In this document: piece after piece, positions 10,246 to 20,399 of the stretch
Numbering within the stretch: the stretch's first letter is position 1
Layout of the letters: every line of letters starts with the position of its first letter
From: Sciurus carolinensis
Taxonomy: Eukaryota; Chordata; Mammalia; Rodentia; Sciuridae
Assembly (NCBI RefSeq): GCF_902686445.1
Contig: NC_062232.1
Span: 32,754,454-32,818,453 of the forward strand
Reading direction: 5' to 3'
DNA length: 64,000 bases
Notes under the pieces: generated by a model
What the model saw: only the letters and a program-made list of their open reading frames with translations
Database searches by the model: none
Told to the model about the DNA's origin: nothing
Program-made: the position numbers and the translations under genes

Positions 10246-12207
10246 TAATTTATCTTTCCCCTGCCTGTGTGACTGGGGACAGCAGTGAGGCCCGGTTGGC
10301 GGAAGAGACTCTGCCCAAGCAGAAATAGGCATAAACCAGTGCTTGTGACCGTAGCCCCTGGCAAGCCAAGCCTTAAGCCCCTTCACCCCACTGGCCCCAG
10401 ACTGGTCATTTCCACCTGGCACCCACCTACCAAGAAACCTAAGCCACCTGCTAGGAGGATGCACTCTTACCTACCAAAGGCCAAAGATGAAAACCACGAC
10501 AGAGCTGAGGGGGAGGGGCCAAGGAAACGTACCCCACAGTCCTGGCCTGGTGGACAGAGAGGAGCACCCGCCCTGCGTCAGGCGGAAGGCCAGGCAAGGC
10601 CTAGCCCCACGATGCCCCCCTGATGGAGATGTGAGCATCCTCTTCCGCCTGCAGAGTGCACTTGGTAAGTGTCAGGGACAGGCAGGTGTGGCTCCAGGGC
10701 TCAGGGTCTAACCACTGTGTGGACAAGAGGGGCACCAATGACCTCCCTGCTGGCCCCTCCTCCTCCATCAGACCCAGCCTCCTCTCCCTTCGCCTGGTCT
10801 TCCCCGTCCCTTTCCCCGCCACCTTCCCCAACACGCCCTTCCATGCAGTTGACCGCCCTCTGTTGACGTTGGGGTCACACTTGGAGGCTGCACTGAGCTG
10901 TCCCCTCCCAAACAGCTTCCCCTCCCCTAACTGACAGCCGAACTAGTTCTGCCACCCGATGCAGTGACAAGCTGGCAGGCGGACAGACACACGCTGGTCC
11001 ATGCCTTGGGAAGTCTAACCTTCGCTCCAGCAGGAAAAAGAAATAACATCCATCGGCTCTCCTGCCTTTGCAGGGACAAGCGGGGACACATTCCTCCCAA
11101 GGCTTCACAGTGATCTTTTCTGTAGATGTTGCAGATTTCATTCACTCTTCCAGAACAGGTGACAAAGCCCCACAGGCATAGACCAGGCGCCCTGGGAGCT
11201 TCCAGAGAATTCAAGCCCTGATCAAATGTGCCGGCAGAAGCCAGCATCGAGGTGGTAGACACCGACGCCTATGAAGACATCAGGAAGCGTGTGAACGGCT
11301 ACTTCGAGAAGGGGAGACCCCGGGTGACACCCCACCCGTGTCCCCTCGGGACACTCCTAGTTCACCTGCAGCCTTGGTAGACAATCTGTGCATTAATGGC
11401 TTCCCACCTCCACTGCCTGCCAGTTTCTGTCCCAAGCTTCTTCCGGAATCAGGGGCAGGCCAGGCCCCATAATTTGTGCAAAACAAAAACTCAGGGCCAC
11501 TTGCCCCAAAGGCAGGAGAGGTTTTTCCCTCTCTGCTGCACACTCTCTCGCTTACCTGTCATGGGGATTTTTATTGACTGGATGTTATTCTCAGGACAAG
11601 TGCAGACCCTTCTTGGAGCCCCGCCCCAGAGCTTGGCACCCACCCAACCCTCCTGTGCCTCGGCCAGGTTCCTGCCAAGGGCGATCAGTGGTGGCGACAG
11701 GGCGGAGGCTATGGGGCAGGCAGCCAAGAACCCATCCCAGGGGGGCTGGGAGGCTCCAAGCTCCCAGAGCCTGCTGCGCAATGTCCCATTGGACTTCACT
11801 TACCAAACACAATTTCAAAGATAAAATCGTTATGAGTTGCAAGATGGCAAGCTACAGGGCACTAAACCCCAGGCGGGGGTCTCCCTTCTGCCAGGATGCT
11901 AGACTCTGACTAGGGGGCTCCCTCAGTCATGTGTGGGCTTTACCCGCAAAGCATGAGGAAATGAATGACTCTGGGGACAACCTGCAACCCACAGGGGTAG
12001 GACTTAGTGGACAAATGCCAATTGGTTCATCTCGGCATATTCGGCTCATTGCAAGCAGAGTGGGTTGAGAGGCGCCCACGGCAACAACCTGTCCATTAAT
12101 ACATCTTCTCTCCCTTCCTCAGCCCATTTACCCGTGACCCTTAATGCAATGTCTTCTTTAGTGTAAGAAGTAACCCAAACTAAGCCCCGCAAAAGTTTGG
12201 AGGGCAC
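10246..12207. other. GC-rich low-repeat stretch with a possible exon
   Basis: Nearly 2 kb without an interspersed repeat I can identify. Many frames are open on both strands because stop codons are scarce at this base composition (for example 11396-11824 plus, 142 codons; 10285-10623 plus, 112 codons); none shows a domain. The segment 11238-11323 is the only part with exon-like properties and is listed separately. Confidence 0.4.
11238..11323 (+). other. Candidate coding exon, gene not recognised
   Basis: The frame running from 11222 (just after a TGA at 11219-11221) to a TAG at about 11378 includes a well-formed peptide core, EVVDTDAYEDIRKRVNGYFE (11249-11308). It is rich in acidic and basic residues with regularly placed V/I/Y/F, as in an amphipathic helix. 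Third codon positions are G or C in about 18 of 22 codons, a typical mammalian coding bias. A possible acceptor AG ends at 11237 and a possible donor CGG|GTGACA lies at 11323/11324, giving an 86-base exon. The acceptor polypyrimidine tract is weak. I do not recognise the protein. It could be an internal exon, a relic of a lost gene, or chance. Confidence 0.3.
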
Positions 12208-12467
12208 ATTAGTTTCCCAGGGTTGCCATACCAATGCACACAAACTGGGTGGCCTCGAAGCCGAGAAATTGATTCTCTTGCCGTTCTGGAGGTCAGAAGC
12301 TCCAAATCAAGGGCTTGGCAGGGCCATGCTGCCTCCAAGCACTGCAAAGGAGGGCCCTTCCTAGCTCCTCCAGCTTCTGGCAGTTTCTAACATTTCTTAG
12401 CTTGTGGCTTCATCTTTCAGCCTCTGCTTTCTTCACATTGCTGCCTTCTCCCTGTGTCTATTTTCCA

Positions 12468-12679
12468 TTTTTTTTTTTTTTTGTACCAGGGATTGAACCC
12501 AGAGGTGCTTAACCACTGAGCCATATTCCCAATCCCTTTTATTTTTTATTTTGAGACAGGGTCTTGCTAAGTTGCTTAAGGCCTCAGTAAGTGACTGAGG
12601 CTGACTTCGAACTCACGATCCTCCTGCCTCAGCCTCCCAAGCCACTGAGATTACAGGAGTGTGCCACCATGCCCAGTCC
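12468..12679 (-). mobile_element. B1-dID SINE, antisense, inside the 12208-13190 LTR
   Basis: Starts with a T run (12468-12482), then antisense ID half ('gtaccagggattgaacccag', 'aaccactgagcca'), linker, then antisense B1 half ('gatcctcctgcctcagcctc', 'gtgccaccatgccca'). Flanks share an approximate 'tttnccatttt' duplication. Confidence 0.88.
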
Positions 12680-12707
12680 ACTTTGCCATTTTTGATAGTT
12701 TGTTCCT

Positions 12708-12790
12708 TCTTTCCTTCCTTCCTTCCTTCCTTCCTTCCTTCCTTCCTTCCTTCCTTCCTTCCTTCCTTCCTTCCTTCCTTTCTTCTTTCC
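12708..12790. repeat. (CCTT)n microsatellite
   Basis: About 18 near-perfect CCTT units, pure pyrimidine, between two antisense SINEs. Probably grew from the DNA flanking the SINE tails. Confidence 0.95.
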
Positions 12791-12803
12791 ATACTTCCTT
12801 CAT

Positions 12804-13014
12804 TTCTTTTTGGTACTGGGGATTGAACTCAGAGGAGTTTTACTACTGAGATACATCCTGTCCTTTTTATTATTTTATTTTTCATTTTGGAACAGGGTCT
12901 CTCTAGGTTGCTGAGGGTCTCTCTACACTGCCAAGTATGACCTTGAACTTGAAATCCTCCTGCCTCAACCTCCTGAGTCGCTGGGATTACAGGCATGCAC
13001 CACCGCGCCTGGCT
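12804..13014 (-). mobile_element. B1-dID SINE, antisense
   Basis: Antisense ID half ('tggtactggggattgaactc', 'tactactgagatacatcc'), linker, antisense B1 half ('aatcctcctgcctcaacctc', 'ctgggattacaggcatgcac'). More diverged than the 12468 copy. Sits in the same fossil LTR. Confidence 0.85.
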
Positions 13015-13190
13015 CTGTTCTACTTTTATGAGGTCACCAGTCATATGGATTAAAGGCCCACCCTAGTCCAGTATGACCTCTCTTAAGTAATTGCACTGAC
13101 AACTTCTCTGGATCCAAATAAGCTCACATTCTGAGATAGAGGGGCTCGGACTTCAACATATCTTTTGGAAGAACGCAACTCAATGTCATA

Positions 13191-14780
13191 AAAGGGAGTC
13201 ATCAAACAATTACCATGGGAGAAAAGAATTTGACCTAGGTCTCTCAACAATTCCTCCCAAACTATTTTGTAGCTCAATCCCTTGGGAGTCATGTTCAAGT
13301 ACAAATTCTGCTTTGGTGTTTCCAGGTGGAGCCAGACAGTCTGCTTTTCTAACTTGCTCTCTGATGATGCTGATGGCTGTTTAATAGAAGGGTCTGAGAA
13401 GGGAAATGGCTAGAGACACGTGTCCCTCTTCCGTGGCTCAGTCCCAATAAACCACAAACTCCGATGCTGACATCTTCCACATTAGGGAGAAAGAAAGCTG
13501 TCACTTACGGTCCTGTTTGGTGGAGCTTTGAGGTCAGGCCACCACACAGGGACTAACCAGTCTGTGACTTGGCTGCCTTTGGGAACCCCTCTCCATCCTT
13601 GGTCCCGTCAATACAGGTGTGGGTGGCAGCCACCTGTGGCACTGGCTTGGCAATATCTCGTTGGAATTTCTCAGGCCTCTACTTCAGCATGGCAAGAATT
13701 CTAAGCTTTGGTCTTGGCAGTAGTATAAACAATTCATATCAAAAGGATTTGAAAACTGAAACATGCTGTTCAAATATTGAGATGCAGCCATGTCAGCGAC
13801 TCAAAGGGCATTAGGAAGTGGATAGTAAATCAAATCAATCCATACCTATTCAGGGCTCAAACCAAACCACCTAGTCAAGAAGGGATTTGCTCCAACTCTC
13901 TGGACTTTAGTAGGCAACCCAGCTCTGTTGCAAGGACATTTCAGATGTACTTGATACACTTGCATTCAGTTTTAAGAATTCTAGGTGTATTAGTCAGCTA
14001 ATCCTATAACAATGCCGAATAACAAACCATCCCCAAACTCAATACGATGGTCCCTGTCTTATAACAGTTCAACATAATGATGTTTTGACATTACAGTGGT
14101 GTGAAAGTGATGTGCATTCACCAGAAGGAGTGCTTCAAATTTTGAGTCTTTATCTTTCCTGGGCTGTTGATGTGCTGAGTCACACTCATGGTCACCACAC
14201 AAAGAGCAACAGCTGGCTCTCTACAGTGTACACACCTTTTTGACTTACAGTATTTTCAACTTATCAGGGCTCACCTCTTCATAAGCTGAGGAACATCTGT
14301 AGTTTTCCAAGCCTTTCCTTTTCTTGCCTGCAGGTCTCCGGGGGCAGCTCTGCTTTAGGCCCCCAAGTAGATTTAGGTGGCTCCACACACCTTCTCAGTC
14401 TCCTTGGACCAGAGGCCAGCAGGACAGATAGGAGATGCTCAAAGATTCTGAGAAGAAACACAAAATATTCCTTAAGGCCTGGACTCAGAACTGGCACCCT
14501 ATCACTCTTGCTTACACTCCAACGGACAAAGCCAGCCAGCCACATGGCCAATGCCAAAGTCAACAGGTGGGGAAATCCATTCTGCCTAGTTGGGAGATAC
14601 CAGAAGTCCCATATCAGCTTGCTGTCCTGAAGGGTGATCACCTCAAACCTCCTGACCCTCTATGGCAACGTGCTCAGTGAGTAGTGTATTGACTTTTGGA
14701 TGACTTCTGTCTTTACTCTTTTTGTCACTAAACTGTAAATTAACTAAGCATGGAGCATTTTATATGTGCTTTGGAATATA
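13191..14780. other. Low-repeat stretch with a small LTR-like fragment
   Basis: A fragment at about 13986-14045 ('gtgtattagtcagctaatcc', 'aataacaaaccatcccc') belongs to an old LTR-like family also seen at 21160 and 63707. Otherwise nothing recognised. The minus frame 14279-14641 (120 codons) has no visible domain. Confidence 0.4.
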
Positions 14781-14784
14781 TATG

Positions 14785-15080
14785 CTTTCTTGGAATTCCA
14801 AGCAGCTCAAGTTCAGAGCCACACTGAACTTCTTCTCCTCCCCAAACTTATTGTGTGTTAGCATCAACATATCAGAACATTCAACCTTTGGCTTTTGGGA
14901 TTGGTTTATTTCACTTAGCATAATAGTCTCCAGATCTATCCATTTGCAGGCAAATGTCATAAAGTCATTCTTCTTTAAGGCTGAGTAATATTCCACTATG
15001 TATATGTATCACATGTTCTTTATCCATTCATCTGTTGAAGGACATCTAGCTATTATGACTTGAGTGGCTATAAACATTGA
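14785..15080 (-). mobile_element. L1 fragment, antisense, ORF2 C-terminal region
   Basis: The minus strand encodes a recognisable line of L1 ORF2 3' sequence: 'gaatattactcagcctt' (from 'aaggctgagtaatattc') and 'atggatagatctggagac' both lie in the standard L1 order. Several hundred bases only, truncated at both ends, with no intact reverse transcriptase. A pseudogenised retrotransposon fragment. Confidence 0.75.
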
Positions 15081-15838
15081 TAATAGGAAAGACAGTGAAA
15101 TGATTTTGACTTAACTTTCTTACATACGTATATGAGTATGGCACAGTGAATCTCTACATCATGCACATCTGCAAGACCAGGATCCTAATTAGAATAAGAT
15201 GGACTCCACATGTATAAAAACATGATAACTAAAGGAACCAAAACTTAAAAAGAAATGTGCCACACCAGAGAGTGACAATGAAGAGCCAAGTCCCTATTGG
15301 GTTGTTAGTGTAACTAATAGCAACTATTGGGATGATTGTGTCCCAATAGTTGTTTCAACCTAAGGTAGCATTCATTCCGGGACTCAAGGATACACCCAAT
15401 TTTTTCCCCCTTGGCAATTTGGTTTGAGTCAGTGGCAAGTAAGAGTAAGACAAGTTTCCCAGAAACAGAAGAAGGCAGTACTGGGGCGAGGGAGGAAGAA
15501 GGGAGCGGTGAGATGTTTGGAAAATGGGTGGAACTGCAAATATGCTCACCTCTTTACACATGCATAACCCAGTGACGGCCAGACAGCCAGACAGACAGCA
15601 GGGTGTCCTGGTCCTCGGGAATACGCTCCTTCCCTGGGCCCCACCTTGGTATGGAGGGAGGCCTCTTGCTCTTTCTCTCTCCAGGCCCTGTTGGTTTCCT
15701 GTCTCCACTCTCAACTCACCCCACCTCTTATCATCTACATGCGAATACCCACTTCCCACTAGTCCCCCCCCCCCCCCGCAAGTCCAAGTGCACCTGGAAG
15801 CGCTGAGAGGTCACTTAGAGGAGTGATAAATAAAACAG
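15081..15838. other. Low-repeat stretch with a C14 homopolymer
   Basis: No repeat family recognised. A 14-base C run lies at 15764-15777. The sense and antisense frames over 15355-15826 are both open and unsupported. A short direct repeat of 'caatagttg'/'caactattggga' type occurs near 15300-15355. Confidence 0.4.
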
Positions 15839-16260
15839 CGGTTAAAGGCATTGAAGGCTAAAGTTAGAGACTTTGGGTCAAACGCAGGTGGGTTCCATTC
15901 TAGCTGAGGATCTAGGGCAAGCTCTTTAATTCTACCTCTGTTTCTTTTTTTTCTTCCTCTTCCTTTTGGACCAGGGATTGAACTCAGAGGCACTTGACCA
16001 CTGAGCCACATCCCCAGCCCTATTTTGTATTTTATTTAGAGACAGGGTCTCACTGAATTGCTTAGGTCCTTGCTGAGGTTCTGAGGCTGGCTTTGCACTC
16101 AAGATCCTCCTGCCTCAGCCTCCCCAGCCACTGGGATTACCGTGCCCAGCATACCTATTTTTTCATCTGTAAAGTGGGACTAATAACACTGTACACATAA
16201 TCTGGCTGTTGTTAATATTTGATGCAACGTGCTTTGCAAAGTGTCCCTGGCACTTGACCT
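15839..16260 (+). repeat. MIR SINE split by a B1-dID insertion
   Basis: Left MIR part (15839-15943): 'aaaggcattgaaggctaaag', 'tagctgaggatctagggcaa', 'gctctttaattctacctctg'. Right part (from 16155): 'tttttcatctgtaaagtggg', 'actaataacactgtacac', 'gatgcaacgtgctttgcaaa', 'gtgtccctggca'. The order matches a single ancient MIR once the SINE between is removed. Confidence 0.75.
15944..16150 (-). mobile_element. B1-dID SINE, antisense, inside MIR
   Basis: T-rich start, 'ggaccagggattgaactcag', 'gaccactgagccacatcccc', then B1 half 'aagatcctcctgcctcagcc', ending 'accgtgcccagc'. The last B1 bases are shortened compared with other copies. Confidence 0.87.
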
Positions 16261-17175
16261 TCGCTCAACAGACAGACATTAGTGCGTATCCACAGTCCCT
16301 TATCCAGATCACAGAGACGGCTAAGTTCCAGAATGATGCATTTTTCAGATTTGAGGACAATCGTACAGTGCATTTACCATACTCTGCAAGAAACCCTGAC
16401 AGTCCAAGGTGGCACCTCACAATCAACGTCATTGACATTTCTGCAGCAAAAATACACCAAGAGTCCCATTAACTGGGACTAGACAGTCTCACACAGGCTC
16501 CCTTCAGTTCAGGTCAAGTTTCGCCATCAGAGGAGTATGGGGCGGAACCCTGGTTTCGGGGGCTCTGGGGGTCTCGGTGCTGCAGGTGAGTGGCTTTAGT
16601 AGCAGCTTTCAAGCCTTCTGTGAGTGAGGGGCAGGATGGAGGGAGGAAGGGAAGGTGGTGGAGCAGAAGGCCTCAGAAGGGAGGTGAACCGAAAACCAGC
16701 CACCAGGCAGCGGCTGGTGGGAAGGCAGGCAGGCTGCCCCTGCATTTCCAGTAATGTCACTTCGCTCCCCAGAGGCCTTGAAAATATTCATTCTCAGACC
16801 CCCTCTATCAGTCACTGAATAGCTGAATAAATGAATGCCAGGCAATGAATAAATAAACAAACGGAGCGGGACAGGAGAGCAGCTGGGTTCTGCACCCAAA
16901 GAGAGACAGTCACCTCTTTCCACAGGGCATTCCAGAAGGTGCACTGGAGGACCCTTGGGCGGGAGGCGGTGGTCAAAGAGAGCGTTCACCTGGTGGCAGC
17001 AGTGGGGCAGGAGAGGGCAGAGCGAGACTGACCACTCACCCAAGGAAATTGACCTTGGCGGGGCGGGGTGGCCTTTCAGCCTGGAGTTTTATAAGCCCCA
17101 GGAACCACATAATTCTATTACCCTGGGTTTGTTCCCAGGTCCCTGATAGCAGCCTCTGGTGGATCATTAGTAGTG
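16261..17175. other. Low-repeat stretch
   Basis: No interspersed repeat beyond a weak 'ctgaataaatgaatg' line near 16820. A G/A-rich part at 16620-16690 is not a clean microsatellite. Open frames (16609-17043 minus, 144 codons) have no visible family. Confidence 0.4.
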
Positions 17176-17201
17176 ACACGTGCGCGCGTGCACGCGCATG
17201 T
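17176..17201. repeat. 26-bp alternating purine-pyrimidine run with an E-box
   Basis: Strict purine-pyrimidine alternation over 26 bases, including CACGTG at 17177-17182 and a CG-rich centre. Potential Z-DNA (general knowledge) beside a candidate conserved block. Confidence 0.6.
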
Positions 17202-17319
17202 CGCCCTCCTGTAACAGCAGAGACACGCAGAGAAAAGAAAGCAATTGTTTTCTCGGAACCCAAAGGGAGCCGAGCTGGGGAGAGGGAGGAGCGCGTCCTT
17301 CTCCCCGTGTCTTTTCTTA

Positions 17320-17700
17320 TTTTGCATTTCTCATTACATCCTCATGTCACGGGGCTGCTGGCTGATTTATAATTTATTGGTTTAGTGTCTCCCGGCAGGG
17401 AAAGGATGCTACGCTATATTTTTCAGGGACACTCAATTCAACTTTGGTGAAGCAGCCAGGGCCACAGCTGTGAGGGGCACCGAGCAAAGATGTGCACGAG
17501 GAGGAGGCCAGAGAGCCCCGCACTGACGAGTGTGTCCCCACTAAATGCCAGGCTACCGTCACAGACGCTGGCCTGCACGGGGGTTTTGTTGAAGCGGAGG
17601 GTTTCTAATTGGATTTTGGAAATCCAATCTCAATCAGCCATGTAAACATGCATCTACAATTCCGGGCACTGGGCTCCGTGGACTTGGTTATAGTCGCGCT
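17320..17700. promoter_or_regulatory. Candidate conserved non-coding element
   Basis: Repeat-free and AT-rich in two parts. The first has 'ctgatttataatttattgg'; the second has TAATTGG at 17606-17612, a 21-bp inverted repeat (ATTGGATTT at 17608-17616, spacer TGG, AAATCCAAT at 17620-17628), and 'gccatgtaaacatgcat' with a forkhead-like GTAAACA. No open frame spans it. Conservation itself is inferred, not measured. Confidence 0.4.
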
Positions 17701-17794
17701 TTGATGCTTTCCCATGGCAGACTCCACGACTGGGAATCACACGAAAGTAATTTTATTAAGTTCTGCCAGGAAAAAGCGATAGAGCACTGGATTC

Positions 17795-18245
17795 ATTTGC
17801 TAGGGCTGCTGTCACAAAGTACCACGCACCGCAAGGGCGGGTGGGGGACTTACACAGCAGAAACGCATTGTCTCACGGCCATGGAGGTTGCAAGTCCAAG
17901 TTCAAAGGTGTCAGCAGGATTGGTTCCATCTGAGGGCTATGGCAGGAATCTGTCCCTACCTCTCCCCCAGCTCTTGGTGACTTGCTGGCCATCTTGGGGG
18001 TGGTCCAGCTTATAGAAGCACCACCCCGGTCTCTGCCTTCACATCCACATCACCTTCTCCCTGGCCGTGTGTCTGAATTCCAGTTCCCCCAAGGAGGACA
18101 CAGGCCATTGGATTAGGGCCACCCAAATGGCATCATTTTAACTTGATTACTTGTTCAAAGACCCTGTTTCCAAAGGTCACATGCTGAGGTATTAGGGGTT
18201 AGGACTTCATCACGTGAAGGTACACAGTTCTGTCTCTAACAGGAA
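17795..18245 (-). mobile_element. Ancient LTR, antisense, near-complete
   Basis: Same family as 12208-13190: 'tttgctagggctgctgtcac', 'aaagtaccacgcacc', 'cattgtctcacggccatgg', 'ggccattggattagggccac', 'aagaccctgtttccaaaggt', 'gttaggacttcatcacg'. About 450 bases, uninterrupted. Non-coding. Confidence 0.75.
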
Positions 18246-18889
18246 GTGAGGAAGTAATACAAGGATTCCTGGAGACGGCAGACACACCTCACCTTCAGAG
18301 GTGTCCCAACTGAGGAAGAAGGAAGCTCAAGTATTGGTTAATGGAGGCCCCCAGAGGGACATCAATTTGCAGGCACTCCTAGCCCTCCTCCCATGTAGGT
18401 AATGGGGGTGCTGGTTCTCGGGAATGGAAGCGAGTAGAAGATGGTGGGCACAAACACGGGAAAGGTTCTAGAGCGGGTGCAGGGAACACTCACTGTGGCA
18501 TTTGCTATAAGCCCTCAATTCCCATTTCCACCCTGAGGTGACTATGCCTCTGATAAGTTATCTACCTACTGCAACTGAGGGACACAGGCCCGTTCCAGAG
18601 CCTGGAGGGCAGACAAAAACAAGCAAGTGAAAGAACAGGTTTCCAGAAAAATCTAGGTGGGTGTTGACATTGAAAAGCCAGTTACTGTTTTTGCTAGGTT
18701 TTTGTTGGTGGTAGATTTTTAAGCGGGATGGCGGGGGAAGGGGTGGCAGGGAACCACATACACACAGACAAGAGAACTGCCATTGTGGTGTGAACCAGGG
18801 AAATGGAAATGCTCTTTGGGGGAAGTGGTAATGATCGACTCTTGGGGTTAGAATCACAGTCTTTGATTGAATAACATGGCAGGGTTCTG
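18246..18889. other. Low-repeat stretch, nothing recognised
   Basis: No repeat or gene recognised. The minus frame 18558-18941 (127 codons) runs into the candidate conserved block and shows no domain. Confidence 0.4.
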
Positions 18890-19145
18890 ATTCAATAGTA
18901 ATCCGATTTGGGTGACACACCAATAATAAATTCTCCAGCAAACTGAAAAATTCTGTAGGGTAATGGAAAGCATTCGAACCCCACGGTTTTCATTGAATTA
19001 AATATGAAAATGTATCATACAATCGATATTGCAATATTTGATTCAATCAGCATTTCAGGATGGGAACCGTTTTCTCCCATTTGTTTTTATGCTGTCGCGA
19101 AATATTTCAATTTGCTTCAGAATTTATTATTGACAAATCACCCTA
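18890..19145. promoter_or_regulatory. Candidate conserved non-coding element
   Basis: About 250 bases, AT-rich, free of interspersed repeats and simple repeats, with many short homeodomain-like cores ('attgaattaaat', 'gatattgcaatattt', 'tgattcaatcagc') and a perfect 10-bp palindrome GAAATATTTC next to a TCGCGA. CpGs survive in an AT-rich setting, which is unusual for neutral mammalian DNA. No coding frame. Confidence 0.4.
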
Positions 19146-19535
19146 ACAGCCATTGGGGGTTGGGGTAGGGAGCTTGTCACAGAGGAGTGGCAGCTGAGAG
19201 ATGCCGGGCCTGGAGAAACAGCCAGGGACTGGGGAACAGCAGCGTGGAAATCCAGACGGGGGTTGATTGTACACAGCAAAGGGTGGAGTAAGGACATTTG
19301 TCACTGGAAGAGAGGAGCTGAGATGGGTGGCCTCATCTTTTCCCTGGATGGAGGCTCCTCTGAGAGGGGCGTCGGCTGGCCTACTCTGATAAACAGGCAA
19401 AGGGGGTACCTCCACCTCCTCTGCTCTCTGACCCAAACCCCCACAAAGAAAGAGCTGTTATCTGGACTCCAAGCATGCTATCTCTGTAAACCTGAAATAA
19501 GCGTCCTGGTACCATGTTACAAACACCAGCATGGA
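19146..19535. other. Low-repeat stretch, nothing recognised
   Basis: No repeat recognised. Both strands have open frames of about 97 codons here (19143-19436 minus and 19263-19556 plus), which argues against either being real. Confidence 0.4.
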
Positions 19536-19539
19536 GTCA

Positions 19540-19725
19540 CAGAAGCTTGGGACTGAGTGTGGAAACTTCCACTAACCAGCTGTGTGGCCTTAGGAAAGTG
19601 ACTTGACTGCTCTGTGCATCTCTTTCCCCGTTTATGGTAGAGTGATCAATTCTTATCTACTTCACTGAACTGTGTAATTAGTAAATGAATGCATATTAAA
19701 TGAATGTGTGTGCCAGGCTCCATAC
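19540..19725 (+). repeat. MIR SINE
   Basis: Clear MIR order: 'ccagctgtgtggccttagga', 'aagtgacttgactgctctgt', 'gatcaattcttatctacttc', 'aaatgaatgtgtgtgccagg'. Followed at 19745-19775 by a short ATT-rich run. Confidence 0.75.
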
Positions 19726-19779
19726 ATCATCAGTAACTAGTAAATGGAAATTATTATTACTACTATTATTATATCAATT

Positions 19780-20399
19780 ATATCTTGCTATGTAGTTAGC
19801 TTATACTCTTAAAATTAACGACGACAAGCAATAATAATTCTTCCGGTTAGTTCCTCTGGTTCGAGTTGGGTCCCAAAGATCTTGGCTAGGCTCACATAGG
19901 CATTTGTGACCAGTTAGAGGATCACTGGGGGGCTGGTAGCCCTGAGCGGCCCTGTTTACATGTCCAGAGGTTGGCTACCTCTTGGCAATGGCCATGTGTT
20001 CAGCGCCCAGCAAATCAGTACAAGATGTGACATGGCAGTAAAGTCCAGCAGGAGGGTAAACCCTGAAATTCGAGTCTGGGTTTGCATCACATTCGCTAAT
20101 AATATCTCCCACCAGCCAGAGTAAGACTTCAGAAGACCTCAGATTCAAGGGGTACAGAAAAGTCTCACCTTCCCATATACAAATCCACGTCGCGAGGACA
20201 TAGATTCAAGGAGAAGATTCCGTGGCTACTTTTGCAAACGGCCATGATTGTAATTATCATCACCATTGTTTCTCTGAAGGAGTTCTTTATCCTGTCCCAG
20301 GAAAAGCCCTAGACACAAAACACCTTTGTCACCAGCCTGATTCTACTTGAGGGCAGCATATGGGTGCATCTTTTCTACCCAGAGAGGGAGGAGGCCAAA
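19780..20399. other. Low-repeat stretch
   Basis: No repeat or gene that I can support in about 620 bases. Confidence 0.4.

Larger units (their letters stand above)
12208..13190 (-). mobile_element. Ancient LTR, antisense, split by two SINEs and a CCTT repeat
   Basis: Left part 12208-12467 reads 'ttagtttcccagggttgcca', 'cacacaaactgggtggcct', 'gttctggaggtcagaagctc', 'ggcagggccatgctgcctcc'. Right part 13017-13190 continues with 'ggattaaaggcccaccctag', 'tccagtatgacctctcttaa', 'ggacttcaacatatctttt'. Together they give one old MaLR/MLT-like LTR in antisense, with 549 bases of later insertions between. Confidence 0.7.

Noticed and set aside
13083..13304. 73-codon minus frame
   Set aside because: Lies largely in the fossil LTR 12208-13190.
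14760..14996. 78-codon minus frame that reads like protein
   Set aside because: It is L1 ORF2 C-terminal sequence in a truncated element, not a host gene.
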